6,513 bases of DNA from Archangium sp. (GCA_016793585.1 JAEUJR010000961.1:1-6513); one strand, 5' to 3'. Shown: positions 1 through 6,153, counted from the stretch's first letter. The notes: a model not told the origin generated them from the sequence alone. Translations and numbers: made by a program.

Positions 1-2357
1 AGGACAAAGCCACCGAGCTCTTCTCGAAGGGCAAGTTCGCCAAGTCGGCCGAGACCTACGAGGCCTACTGCAAGGCCGACCCGAAGGACCTGCAGGCGCG
101 CCTGCGCATGGGCGACGCCTGGTCGAAGTGCGGAAAGAAGGACAAGGCGATCATCGCGTACCAGGCCGCAGCCGAGGGCTTCGCGAAAGATGGTTTTCTG
201 CCGCGCGCCATCGCCGCGTCGAAGCTGGTGCTCGAGCTCGACCCGGGCCACAAGGGCATCTCGCAGATGCTGGCTGATCTGTATGCGCGCAAGAGCGGAG
301 CCACCCGGCCCGCGACCGCTCGCACCATTGGCGCGAAGGCTGACCCCGTCGCGAAGCCCACCGAGCCCTCACCGACGAATCGCGCCGACGCGATCGAGAT
401 CACCGTCGAGGAAGACACGCCAGCCGCTCCCGCTGCGCCGCCGCCGCAGTCGCCCACGTCGCGCGCCGACGCGATCGAGGTGCCCATCGAGGTCGAGGCT
501 GCCGATCAGCCGAAGCCGCCGCCTGCAGCGCTGAACGCGAGTGACGGAATCGAGATCGAGCTCGGCGCTCAGCCCGTCTCTGGCGAGATCGAGGTTCCGA
601 TCGTCGGCACCGAGCTCGACCCGCCTCCAGCCGCGAGCCTGCCGAAGCCGGGCGAGCTGCCCGCAGAGCTGGAGCTTGGACTCGATCCACCTCCGCCGCC
701 GCCCTCGTACGAACTCGACGTGCCGGCGGCGCCACCCAGCTACGAACTCGATGTCGAGTCGCCCTCGGAGCCGCTGGAGGCGGTCGAACTCGAGCAGGTG
801 CAGCAACCTCCACCTCCGCCTGCACCAGAGCCAATCGTCGAGCTGGAACAGGTTGTCGAAGAAGCGCCCGCGCCGCCCCCCGCTGTCGTGGCACCACCGC
901 CCGCTGTCGTGGCACCACCGCCCGCTGTCGTCGCGCCACCGTCCGCTGTCGTGGCGCCACCGCCGTCGGCCGCCCTCGATCCTCTCCCGGAAGACGACGT
1001 GGTGGTGCTCACGAAGAAGCGTGAGCCCGCGCCGTTCACGAGCAGCGCGTCGAAGTCCGAAGCGCCACCCGGCCTCAAGCTGCGACGCCCCGACGCGCCG
1101 GCTGCCTCGCCCCCGACTCCGCAGAGCTCGCCGAGCGGCGCGCGAATCTGGTTGCCGCCCGCGTTCCAGGCTCCCGTGGCCGCCGCTCCGCCGCCGCCGA
1201 CCGCGAGCGCTACCCCTTCGACGCCCGTTGCCGAGCCAACGTCTGCGCAGACCGAGCTCGAGCGCAGCCTCGAGGTCTTTGCCCAGTTCGACGTCGATGC
1301 TCCGAAAGCCGCGACTCCGAAGCCTGCCGCCGCGCCGCCTGCAGCCGCGACTCCAGCGCCGGCTCGTCAAGCGCCCACCGTCGCCAGCTTCACCGAGCTC
1401 GAGCTCGAGGGCGACTCGTTGCTCCAGGCAGTCGAGGCCGCCGCGGCCATCGGTGCCGACGTGCCTCGCAGCTCGCCCTCCGTTCAGATCAACGTCGAAG
1501 AGGTCATGGAGGCTCCGGACGATCTCAAGCCCGATCCCGGCTCGCTGCCGAAGATCCCGCTGTTCTCCGATCTTCCCGAAGACGCCTTCATCGCGCTGTT
1601 CGAGCGTTGTCCGCTCAGGCGTGCCGAACCAGGCGATCGCATCATCGAGCAGGGCAGTCAGGGGACGAGCTTCTTCGTCATCTGCGCCGGCAAGGTGCGG
1701 GTGCTGCGAACCGACGGAGACGCGACCCGCGAGCTGGCCACCCTCGACGAAGGCGCCTTCTTCGGCGAGATGGCGCTGCTGTCAGACGCGCCACGCAGCG
1801 CCAGCGTCGAGGCCGCCTCCGAAGACACGCAGCTGCTCGAGATTCCGGCGATCGTGCTCACCGATCTCTCGACGCAGTACCCGACGGTTGCGACGGCCCT
1901 CAAGAAGTTCTGCCGACAGCGTCTGCTCGCGAACTTGATGAACAGCGCGGCGCTCTTCAAGCCGTTCACCAAGTCTGAACGGCGTGACCTCGTGCAACGC
2001 TTCCGTGCGCGCGACGCCGTGCCGGGCGAAGTGCTGATTCGCGAAGGCCAGCCGTCTGACGGGCTCTACGTGGTGCTCACCGGAGAGGTCTCGGTCGCGG
2101 TGGGAGGCCGGCAGGTGGCGACGCTGAAGGAAGGGCAGGTGTTCGGAGAGATGTCGCTGCTCACGCGCTCGCCCACCAGCGCGACCGTGAAGACGACGCG
2201 CCGTACGTCGTTCCTGCGCCTGCCGAGAGAAGACTTCGACCAGCTCATCATGAGCCACCCGCAGATCCTCGAGCAGGTGGCCGAGCTGACCGACGAGCGT
2301 CGCAAGCAGAACGCTGCGCTTCAGGTTCGCCCCGACGCCACTGCCTCGATGGTGTGA
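1..2357 (+). CDS. TPR-linker-tandem cyclic-nucleotide-binding domain protein (5' end outside window)
   Basis: A cytoplasmic signalling protein whose reading frame is open from the first base, so the true start lies upstream; the Met at 108 falls inside a helical repeat and is not the start. Counting from nt 3 (residue = nt/3), residues 1-100 form about three TPR-like helix pairs, for example KGKFAKSAETYEAYCKADP. Residues ~120-510 are a low-complexity Pro/Ala/Glu linker with repeated acidic-hydrophobic motifs (DAIEI, SYELDV, VELEQV) and a heptad repeat. Residues ~517-635 are a CNB domain with a complete phosphate-binding cassette (FGEMALLSDAPRSASV, residues 587-602, Arg598). Residues ~650-770 are a second CNB domain in which the cassette Arg is Thr725 (FGEMSLLTRSPTSATV). 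No DNA-binding or kinase domain follows, so it is probably a scaffold or sensor, not a CRP-type regulator. The ligand (cAMP, cGMP or none) cannot be told. It converges on the MshEN gene 10 bp away. Confidence 0.93.
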   Translation, partial: DKATELFSKGKFAKSAETYEAYCKADPKDLQARLRMGDAWSKCGKKDKAIIAYQAAAEGFAKDGFLPRAIAASKLVLELDPGHKGISQMLADLYARKSGATRPATARTIGAKADPVAKPTEPSPTNRADAIEITVEEDTPAAPAAPPPQSPTSRADAIEVPIEVEAADQPKPPPAALNASDGIEIELGAQPVSGEIEVPIVGTELDPPPAASLPKPGELPAELELGLDPPPPPPSYELDVPAAPPSYELDVESPSEPLEAVELEQVQQPPPPPAPEPIVELEQVVEEAPAPPPAVVAPPPAVVAPPPAVVAPPSAVVAPPPSAALDPLPEDDVVVLTKKREPAPFTSSASKSEAPPGLKLRRPDAPAASPPTPQSSPSGARIWLPPAFQAPVAAAPPPPTASATPSTPVAEPTSAQTELERSLEVFAQFDVDAPKAATPKPAAAPPAAATPAPARQAPTVASFTELELEGDSLLQAVEAAAAIGADVPRSSPSVQINVEEVMEAPDDLKPDPGSLPKIPLFSDLPEDAFIALFERCPLRRAEPGDRIIEQGSQGTSFFVICAGKVRVLRTDGDATRELATLDEGAFFGEMALLSDAPRSASVEAASEDTQLLEIPAIVLTDLSTQYPTVATALKKFCRQRLLANLMNSAALFKPFTKSERRDLVQRFRARDAVPGEVLIREGQPSDGLYVVLTGEVSVAVGGRQVATLKEGQVFGEMSLLTRSPTSATVKTTRRTSFLRLPREDFDQLIMSHPQILEQVAELTDERRKQNAALQVRPDATASMV
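381..479 (+). repeat. 18-bp direct repeat inside the linker of the CNB protein
   Basis: The 18 bases at 381-398 recur exactly at 462-479, 81 bases (27 codons) apart and in frame, encoding RADAIE in both places. The flanking residues also match (SPTN before the first, SPTS before the second), so the linker appears to have grown by duplication of a roughly 27-residue unit. A diverged third version, NASDGIEIEL, follows at about 534-563. Confidence 0.85.
881..964 (+). repeat. In-frame 21-bp tandem repeat, four copies, encoding AVVAPP(P/S)
   Basis: Four consecutive 21-base units start at 881, 902, 923 and 944, each beginning cgctgtcgt. Units 1 and 2 are identical; units 3 and 4 differ at a few positions. 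Because 21 is a multiple of three, copy-number change keeps the frame and would only lengthen or shorten the Pro-rich linker of the CNB-domain protein. The identity of the first two units suggests recent slippage or duplication. Confidence 0.9.
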
Positions 2358-2367
2358 GCCGAGCCGG

Positions 2368-3156
2368 CTACTCGTGCCGGTGAATGCGCTCGAGGTACTC
2401 GTCGCGGGTGATGAGCCCAGACTCGATGAGAATCTCGAGCAGGCTGCGCATGGCGCGCACCTGGCTGCTGACGATCCCCTCCAGGCCGTCGACCTGCTCG
2501 CGCAGAATCGCGATCTCCTTCCGCAGCGCATCGACCTCAGGGCGCGCGTCGGCCGGCGGGGGCGGCGCTGCCTGCTGCGGTGGACGGGGTGCGGGCGGTC
2601 GGGGGGAGGCGGCCGGCGCCGACATCAGCTGATCGAGCTCGAAGGCCGTCTCGGTCATGCCCAGCTCGCCGGGCGTCGCAGCCTTCGTCGACGAGACGCT
2701 CTCTCCGAAGTAGTAGCGCCGCACCGCGCGATCGATCGACGACGCCGTCGCGACGACGGGCGTGATCTTCAAGCTCGTCGCGAACTCGATCTCCTGCAGC
2801 GCCTCGACGTTGGTGGGGTCTGACGTGGCGATCGACAGCGTGCGCGCCTGCGGGTCGTACCCGACGGGGAAGACGCCGTAGCGCTCGGCGAGGTCGAGGC
2901 GAAGGTGCTCGGTGATGCGGTCGGGCAGGGGGTCGGTGTCGAGCGCGATGGTGGCCAGCCGCAGCTGCTGCGCCAGCACCCGGCACATCGCCGACTCGTC
3001 GACGAAGCCCATCTCGACGACGGTGCGCCCCAGCCGGCCGCCCCACTTGCGCTGCTCCGCGAGCGCCGCCTTCAACCGCGACTCGTCGAGCACGCCTGCT
3101 TCGATGAGCAGCTCTCCGAGCCGACGACGAAGACGATTGGGCGTACGCGCAGTCAC
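2368..3156 (-). CDS. Stand-alone MshEN (GspE/PilB N-terminal) domain protein, putative c-di-GMP receptor
   Basis: The N-terminal domain matches the MshEN fold that precedes the ATPase in PilB/MshE/GspE proteins. Two 24-residue motifs run from RLGELL to AALAEQ (residues 12-35) and from RLGRTV to VLAQQ (41-64), separated by RKWGG. This 24-5-24 layout with RLG at each start and Gln at each end is the known c-di-GMP-binding pattern. The domain ends near residue 151 (RRYYFG). A Pro/Ala-rich linker (~178-205) and a coiled coil (~208-246) follow, then a short helical tail. At 262 residues it has no Walker boxes, so it cannot be a secretion ATPase and is more likely an adaptor or effector. An upstream ATG at 3195 would add 13 residues (MLPASF...) but has no good ribosome site. 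I prefer the GTG at 3156 because related proteins begin close to the RLG motif and a promoter-like element sits just ahead of it. It is convergent with the CNB protein. Confidence 0.88.
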   Translation of the reverse strand: MTARTPNRLRRRLGELLIEAGVLDESRLKAALAEQRKWGGRLGRTVVEMGFVDESAMCRVLAQQLRLATIALDTDPLPDRITEHLRLDLAERYGVFPVGYDPQARTLSIATSDPTNVEALQEIEFATSLKITPVVATASSIDRAVRRYYFGESVSSTKAATPGELGMTETAFELDQLMSAPAASPRPPAPRPPQQAAPPPPADARPEVDALRKEIAILREQVDGLEGIVSSQVRAMRSLLEILIESGLITRDEYLERIHRHE

Positions 3157-3164
3157 CGCAAGGC

Positions 3165-3192
3165 AGGGTACCAGCGCGAACGAGGCCGGCAA
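3165..3192 (-). promoter_or_regulatory. Candidate sigma-70-type promoter for a leaderless MshEN transcript
   Basis: On the minus strand, TTGCCG (3192-3187), a 16-base spacer and TACCCT (3170-3165) resemble -35 and -10 boxes (4/6 and 3/6 matches to consensus). The GTG at 3156 begins 8 bases after the -10-like box, so a transcript would start at or very near the start codon. No Shine-Dalgarno sequence is visible there, which fits a leaderless message. Short matches like this occur by chance, so the call is tentative. Confidence 0.35.
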
Positions 3193-3252
3193 CATCTCGC
3201 CGGTGGCCCCATGCGAAGAATCAAGTGCGGGTGAAACCGACCCGCCCCAACG

Positions 3253-3287
3253 AAAAACGCCGGCGATCCACGAGGGAGCGCCGGCGT
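3253..3287 (-). terminator. Intrinsic terminator downstream of the phosphoesterase-like lipoprotein gene
   Basis: Read on the minus strand, a perfect 9-bp GC-rich stem (arms 3287-3279 and 3265-3257, acgccggcg paired with cgccggcgt) with a 13-base loop is followed at once by a run of T (complement of the aaaaa at 3253-3257; the last pair shares the run). It starts 22 bases beyond the stop codon of the 3310-4455 gene. There is no T run on the plus-strand side, so it acts in one direction only. It insulates the MshEN gene from read-through. Confidence 0.85.
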
Positions 3288-3309
3288 CTTCTCACCACCG
3301 AGGCGGCGG

Positions 3310-4455
3310 TTACTTCGTGCCTTCTTTGTTCTCGGTCGGCGCGCGCGCAGGGGGCGCGAGCTTCTTCGCTTCGGCCTTCTCGGCGGCGGTGAGCGGCTTC
3401 ATGCGGAAGGCCTTCCACTGCGCCTCGGCGCCCTTCACCTTCACCACGGCCGCCATGCCGACGCTCTTGGTGCCGTCGTTCATCTCCCAGCCGAACGTGT
3501 CGGCGGGGCCCGGGTTCACGAAGAGCGACTTCGACGGCGTGCCCTCCTTGACCAGGTTGGTGCCGGCCGCATCAGACGTCGCGCGACCGCCGGCCTCCTT
3601 GATGTTCGAGGCGAAGGCGAAGTTGATCTTCGCCTCGGCGATGGCCTTGGCGATGGCCTCGTCACCGACGTTGCCGGCCGCGCCCGCGAAGTCGAGCGCC
3701 TGGTTGCCGCTGCCGTGCGGCGGGCCGTGCGAGACGAGCGCGACGGGAACCTTGAGGTCCTTCGCTTCACGAACGACCTCGTCGATCGTCGACTGGAAGT
3801 ACCGGCAGCCCGTGCTGCACTTGATGTAGTTCGCGTCGTGGTAGCCGGGCAGCGAGACGAGCGCGAACTCGGGGAACTCGACGACACGAACGGCGTTCAT
3901 GTTGACGATGTTGGAGGCTTCCTTCTGGGCCGCCGTCACGCCGTCGGTGAACTCCGCGCGGCACTCCTGGTTGCCCGAGAACGCGAGCACGGGAACCTTC
4001 GCCGCCGAGACCTCTTTCAGCACGCGCGTGATGCCGGCCGCGATGTCGCCGATGTCGCCGGTGACGACGACGGCGTCGACCTTCTCGTCCTGGAAGAACT
4101 TCACGTAGCGCTTGAGCGCGAGAATGTTCTCGCCCGAATCTTCGTTCACGGGGCCGAGGAGCCCGATGACGAGCTCGCCGTCGGCGTCTTTGTCGGTGAA
4201 CGTCAGCTTGGCGCCAGACAGCTTCGCGGCGCGCTCGCCGATCTTCACGTCAGCCGTGGGGCCGGGGTCGATCGGGGCCGCGCACTCCTTCTCGGCGCGC
4301 TCCGCAGGCGGCTTCGGCGTGGCAGGAGGAACCGCAGGAGCCACCACCTTCGGCGGCTCAGGCGGGGGCTTGGGTGGTTCGGTCTTCTTCTCGGGGCAGG
4401 CCAGGAGCGTCAGCGCGCTCACCAGCACCGTTGCCTTCGACAGCCGGCTCAACAT
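3310..4455 (-). CDS. Lipoprotein with degenerate metallophosphoesterase-like domain
   Basis: A 381-residue exported protein. Residues 1-20 are a lipoprotein signal (LTLLAC, lipidated Cys20), and a Pro/Lys-rich tether covers ~21-66. The rest follows the calcineurin-like phosphoesterase order: VDAVVVTGDIGD (Asp134), FSGNQE (Asn162), VALVSHGPPHG (His243) and FVNPGP (314). Several expected metal ligands are absent. The first D-x-H motif is replaced by GLLGPVNED (98-106), GNHE reads GNQE, and the late GHxH motif reads SNIK (283-286) inside an otherwise typical ASxxxEAGGR context. It may be inactive, or belong to a subfamily with a changed metal site. Residues C213 and C217 form a CxxxC. The ATG at 4455 is preceded by gagggga, 6 bases upstream. 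It is transcribed divergently from the 4555 lipoprotein and followed by a strong terminator, so it is probably monocistronic. Confidence 0.85.
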   Translation of the reverse strand: MLSRLSKATVLVSALTLLACPEKKTEPPKPPPEPPKVVAPAVPPATPKPPAERAEKECAAPIDPGPTADVKIGERAAKLSGAKLTFTDKDADGELVIGLLGPVNEDSGENILALKRYVKFFQDEKVDAVVVTGDIGDIAAGITRVLKEVSAAKVPVLAFSGNQECRAEFTDGVTAAQKEASNIVNMNAVRVVEFPEFALVSLPGYHDANYIKCSTGCRYFQSTIDEVVREAKDLKVPVALVSHGPPHGSGNQALDFAGAAGNVGDEAIAKAIAEAKINFAFASNIKEAGGRATSDAAGTNLVKEGTPSKSLFVNPGPADTFGWEMNDGTKSVGMAAVVKVKGAEAQWKAFRMKPLTAAEKAEAKKLAPPARAPTENKEGTK

Positions 4456-4461
4456 GAGAAG

Positions 4462-4468
4462 TCCCCTC
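4462..4468 (-). promoter_or_regulatory. Ribosome binding site for the phosphoesterase-like lipoprotein
   Basis: The minus-strand sequence gagggga lies 6 bases before the ATG at 4455, a good anti-SD match at standard spacing. It supports this start, as does the complete lipoprotein signal peptide that begins there. Confidence 0.7.
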
Positions 4469-4477
4469 GTTCAGTCG

Positions 4478-4492
4478 TGAAAGGTTGAAAGG
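4478..4492. repeat. Short direct repeat TGAAAGG in the divergent intergenic region
   Basis: TGAAAGG occurs at 4478-4484 and again at 4486-4492, one base apart (8-base period). It is the least GC-rich part of the intergenic region and sits between the putative minus-strand promoter and the ribosome site of the 3310-4455 gene. It could be part of an operator or leader element, but a 7-base repeat can arise by chance. Confidence 0.3.
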
Positions 4493-4499
4493 CTGCGCG

Positions 4500-4528
4500 G
4501 AGTTAGCGGAAACGGACTCGCCGGTCCA
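4500..4528 (-). promoter_or_regulatory. Weak candidate promoter for the phosphoesterase-like lipoprotein
   Basis: On the minus strand, TGGACC (4528-4523), 17 bases, then TAACTC (4505-4500). The -35 match is 4/6 and the -10 is poor (2/6). It would give a 5' leader of about 40 bases containing the direct repeat at 4478-4492. It lies in the 99-bp divergent intergenic region, which must hold promoters for both genes. Confidence 0.25.
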
Positions 4529-4546
4529 GCAGGTTCGCGGTAGACC
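4518..4546 (+). promoter_or_regulatory. Weak candidate promoter for the lipoprotein at 4555, possibly leaderless
   Basis: TCGCCG (4518-4523), a 17-base spacer and TAGACC (4541-4546) precede the ATG at 4555 by 8 bases, and no Shine-Dalgarno sequence is present. The geometry is the same as proposed for the MshEN gene at 3156. The hexamer matches are poor, so the call rests mainly on the spacing and the missing ribosome site. Confidence 0.25.
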
Positions 4547-4554
4547 CTCACGTC

Positions 4555-5340
4555 ATGCGCTGCACGCTCGGGGTTCTGGGACTGGTCGCCGTAGGCTGTG
4601 CGCACACGCCGGTGTCGGCCGCCGCCCTCGACTCGCTGGAGCGGCCCGCCTTCATCGCGCGCATCGAAGAGGGCGCAGGGCCGAAGTCGGTCGTCTTTCG
4701 TGATGACGCGGCCAGCTATTCCAAACGGCTCAAGACGCTCGACGCGCGCGAGGCCGATCGCCGGCTGACGCTGAAGCTCGAGAAGGGCACTGACAAAGAG
4801 CGGTCGATCAACCGCTACCAGGTCGCCGACTCGCTGCGCGCACAGGTCGTGTCTGAGCTGCCGAGAACGCGCCCGTGGACACGCATGTTGCCCCCCGCGC
4901 AGGTGGCCACCGTGCTCGAGTCGTTCCTCGTCGACGAGGTGCCCGCCAATGCCCCCGACGTGACGCGCCTCGAGCCGCTCGGGGTCGACTCGATCCTCGA
5001 GATCGTGATCGAGGACTACGGCATGCGCAGCAAGGGCGGGAAGGCCGGCATCTATTTGTACGGCTACGCCCAGCTCTACAAAGTGAAGGGCGGCACGCTG
5101 TACCGGCGAGCGTTCTTCAGCGACGAGCTGAACGCGGGCCTCGAGCACCTCGACCCGTTCGAGGTCGCGAAGTCGCCCACGCTGTTCGCCACCCGCGTCA
5201 AGTCGATGCTGCAGGCGATCGCCCATCAGATCGCGCTCGACCTCTCGCCCGCCACCCGCACCGCCCCGCAGGACACGGCGCCTGCGACGCCCGAGTCGGC
5301 TCCAGCGACCGCGAAGCCCGCCGAAGAAGACCCGCTCTGA
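4555..5340 (+). CDS. Putative lipoprotein of unknown function
   Basis: A 261-residue protein with a very short hydrophobic N-terminus (LGVLGLVAVGC) ending in a plausible lipidation Cys15 (AVGC, a slightly atypical lipobox), so it is probably an exported lipoprotein. The mature part is soluble, with an α/β look. The clearest conserved-looking segment is around residues 140-185: GVDSILEIVIEDYG, then YLYGYAQLYKVKGGTLYRR. That pattern, a strand-rich core with a 'variable known to be X, then G-x-A-x-L' run, occurs in several outer-membrane-associated lipoprotein families, but I cannot assign one. The C-terminus (~230-261) is an Ala/Pro/Thr-rich tail. It is divergent from the phosphoesterase-like lipoprotein and its stop codon abuts that of the convergent gene at 5341. 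No Shine-Dalgarno sequence precedes the ATG; a leaderless start is possible. Confidence 0.82.
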   Translation: MRCTLGVLGLVAVGCAHTPVSAAALDSLERPAFIARIEEGAGPKSVVFRDDAASYSKRLKTLDAREADRRLTLKLEKGTDKERSINRYQVADSLRAQVVSELPRTRPWTRMLPPAQVATVLESFLVDEVPANAPDVTRLEPLGVDSILEIVIEDYGMRSKGGKAGIYLYGYAQLYKVKGGTLYRRAFFSDELNAGLEHLDPFEVAKSPTLFATRVKSMLQAIAHQIALDLSPATRTAPQDTAPATPESAPATAKPAEEDPL

Positions 5341-5715
5341 TCAACGCGCGCTGAGCCACCAGTCGATCATCCACGAGGTGAGCACCGGGCTTGGCCAGGC
5401 GACGACCTGAATCCAGATGACGTGGCGAGCCTCCTGGCCGCAGACGGCGAAGAGGAACGAGCTGACGATCGCTCCGGCTGCCCACCACATGGCCACCAGC
5501 GCCAACGTCGCTCCGGTGACGAAGGCGCCTTCACCGACGAAGCCGCTGTTCGCCTCGAGGCGGGTCAGCTCGCTCATCCACACCGCCCCGACGAACGCCG
5601 CGCCGAGACTGAGGAGGTGCGTCGGGAGTCGGCCGAGCTCGAAGCGTGCCGCCGCCACGAGCGCACCTGCGAGGAAGAAGATGGGTGGTGCGAAGAAGCG
5701 GAGCTGAGCGCTCAT
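5341..5715 (-). CDS. Small integral membrane protein, about four helices, unknown function
   Basis: A 124-residue hydrophobic protein. Likely membrane segments lie at residues ~7-23, 31-50, 64-92 (possibly with a bend) and 99-120, joined by short loops carrying the few charges (ELTRLEANS; GQEARH). It is rich in Trp near the C-terminus (WIQVVAWP, WMIDWW). No catalytic motif or family signature is recognised. The ATG at 5715 has GGAG 7 bases upstream (5726-5723), which supports the start. It follows the YfiM-like gene by 78 bases on the same strand and is probably the last gene of that operon. Its TGA stop directly abuts the TGA of the plus-strand lipoprotein gene. Confidence 0.8.
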   Translation of the reverse strand: MSAQLRFFAPPIFFLAGALVAAARFELGRLPTHLLSLGAAFVGAVWMSELTRLEANSGFVGEGAFVTGATLALVAMWWAAGAIVSSFLFAVCGQEARHVIWIQVVAWPSPVLTSWMIDWWLSAR

Positions 5716-5793
5716 GCCTGAACTCCATCACGCACCGGGCCCAGGCGATCTCGACAAGCCGTGACGCCATCGATGACTGTGGGTCACGCTGGC

Positions 5794-6153
5794 TCACCCG
5801 GCGAAGCGCGGTGCGAACGCCTCGAGGAGTGGTGTGACGAGAAAGCGGTCGATCACCCAGGCGGCGAGCGCGCCTGCCGTCGAGCCGATCAGATCCCACG
5901 TGAGATCCTTCAGCGAGGGTTGCCCGAGGCCCAGGCCATCGGCCACCTCCTTGAGCACGCCTGCGGTGAGCGCTCCCAGCACCCCTGCTGCCAGCCGGTC
6001 GAGCTGCTGCTCACTCGAGAGGGCTCCGATGGAATAGGCGGCGGCGCCGAGCCCGACGCTCACGCCGAGGTGGAGCGCCTTGTCGGGGCCCCACCAGTCG
6101 TCTGCTCGCGCCGGCGTCGACAGCAGCGCCAGCACGATCACGAACCGCCTCAC
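5794..6153 (-). CDS. YfiM/VanZ-like small membrane protein
   Basis: A 119-residue protein starting at GTG 6153. It begins with a signal-like segment (RRFVIVLALLSTPARA, probable cleavage after Ala17), then DDWWGPDKALHLGVS. The DKxxH motif (residues 24-28), KEVAD (68-72) and S-x-x-D-x-x-x-D-x-x-G (80-90), each on or beside a hydrophobic helix, match the pattern of the YfiM (DUF2279)/VanZ-like families of small envelope proteins. Their biochemical role is not established. The frame stays open upstream to 6471, but that part is Arg-rich and is the shadow of the neighbouring gene's Gly-rich linker. The GTG overlaps the stop of the upstream gene by four bases (GTGA), a typical translational-coupling arrangement, and this decides the start. 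Confidence 0.85.
   Translation of the reverse strand: MRRFVIVLALLSTPARADDWWGPDKALHLGVSVGLGAAAYSIGALSSEQQLDRLAAGVLGALTAGVLKEVADGLGLGQPSLKDLTWDLIGSTAGALAAWVIDRFLVTPLLEAFAPRFAG

Noticed and set aside
369..1370. Minus-strand open frame (333 residues) opposite the Pro-rich linker
   Set aside because: Arg/Gly-rich antisense of a Pro/Ala-coding region; no domain or credible start.
541..1938. Long plus-strand open frame (465 residues) overlapping the CNB gene
   Set aside because: Extremely Arg/Ser/Pro-rich translation typical of a shifted frame in GC-rich DNA; the overlapping frame contains recognisable TPR and CNB domains.
2363..2381. Small inverted repeat (CCGGC...GCCGG) between the convergent CNB and MshEN genes
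   Set aside because: The stem is only 5-6 bp with no T run on either strand; too weak to call a terminator.
1782..2531. Minus-strand open frame spanning the end of the CNB gene and of the MshEN gene
   Set aside because: It overlaps two well-supported genes, and its composition is Arg/Ser-rich without motifs.
2912..3829. Plus-strand open frame (305 residues) opposite the MshEN and phosphoesterase-like genes
   Set aside because: It runs through the terminator and across two supported minus-strand genes; it is antisense with no recognisable domain.
4471..5226. Minus-strand open frame (251 residues) opposite the 4555 lipoprotein
   Set aside because: Its composition (Arg/His/Val/Glu-rich) is that of an antisense frame, while the plus strand has a signal peptide and lipobox.
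5760..5788. Inverted repeat CGTGAC...GTCACG with an inner CATCGATG palindrome before the small membrane protein gene
   Set aside because: Six-base arms around a 17-base loop, no promoter elements near; likely chance in GC-rich DNA.
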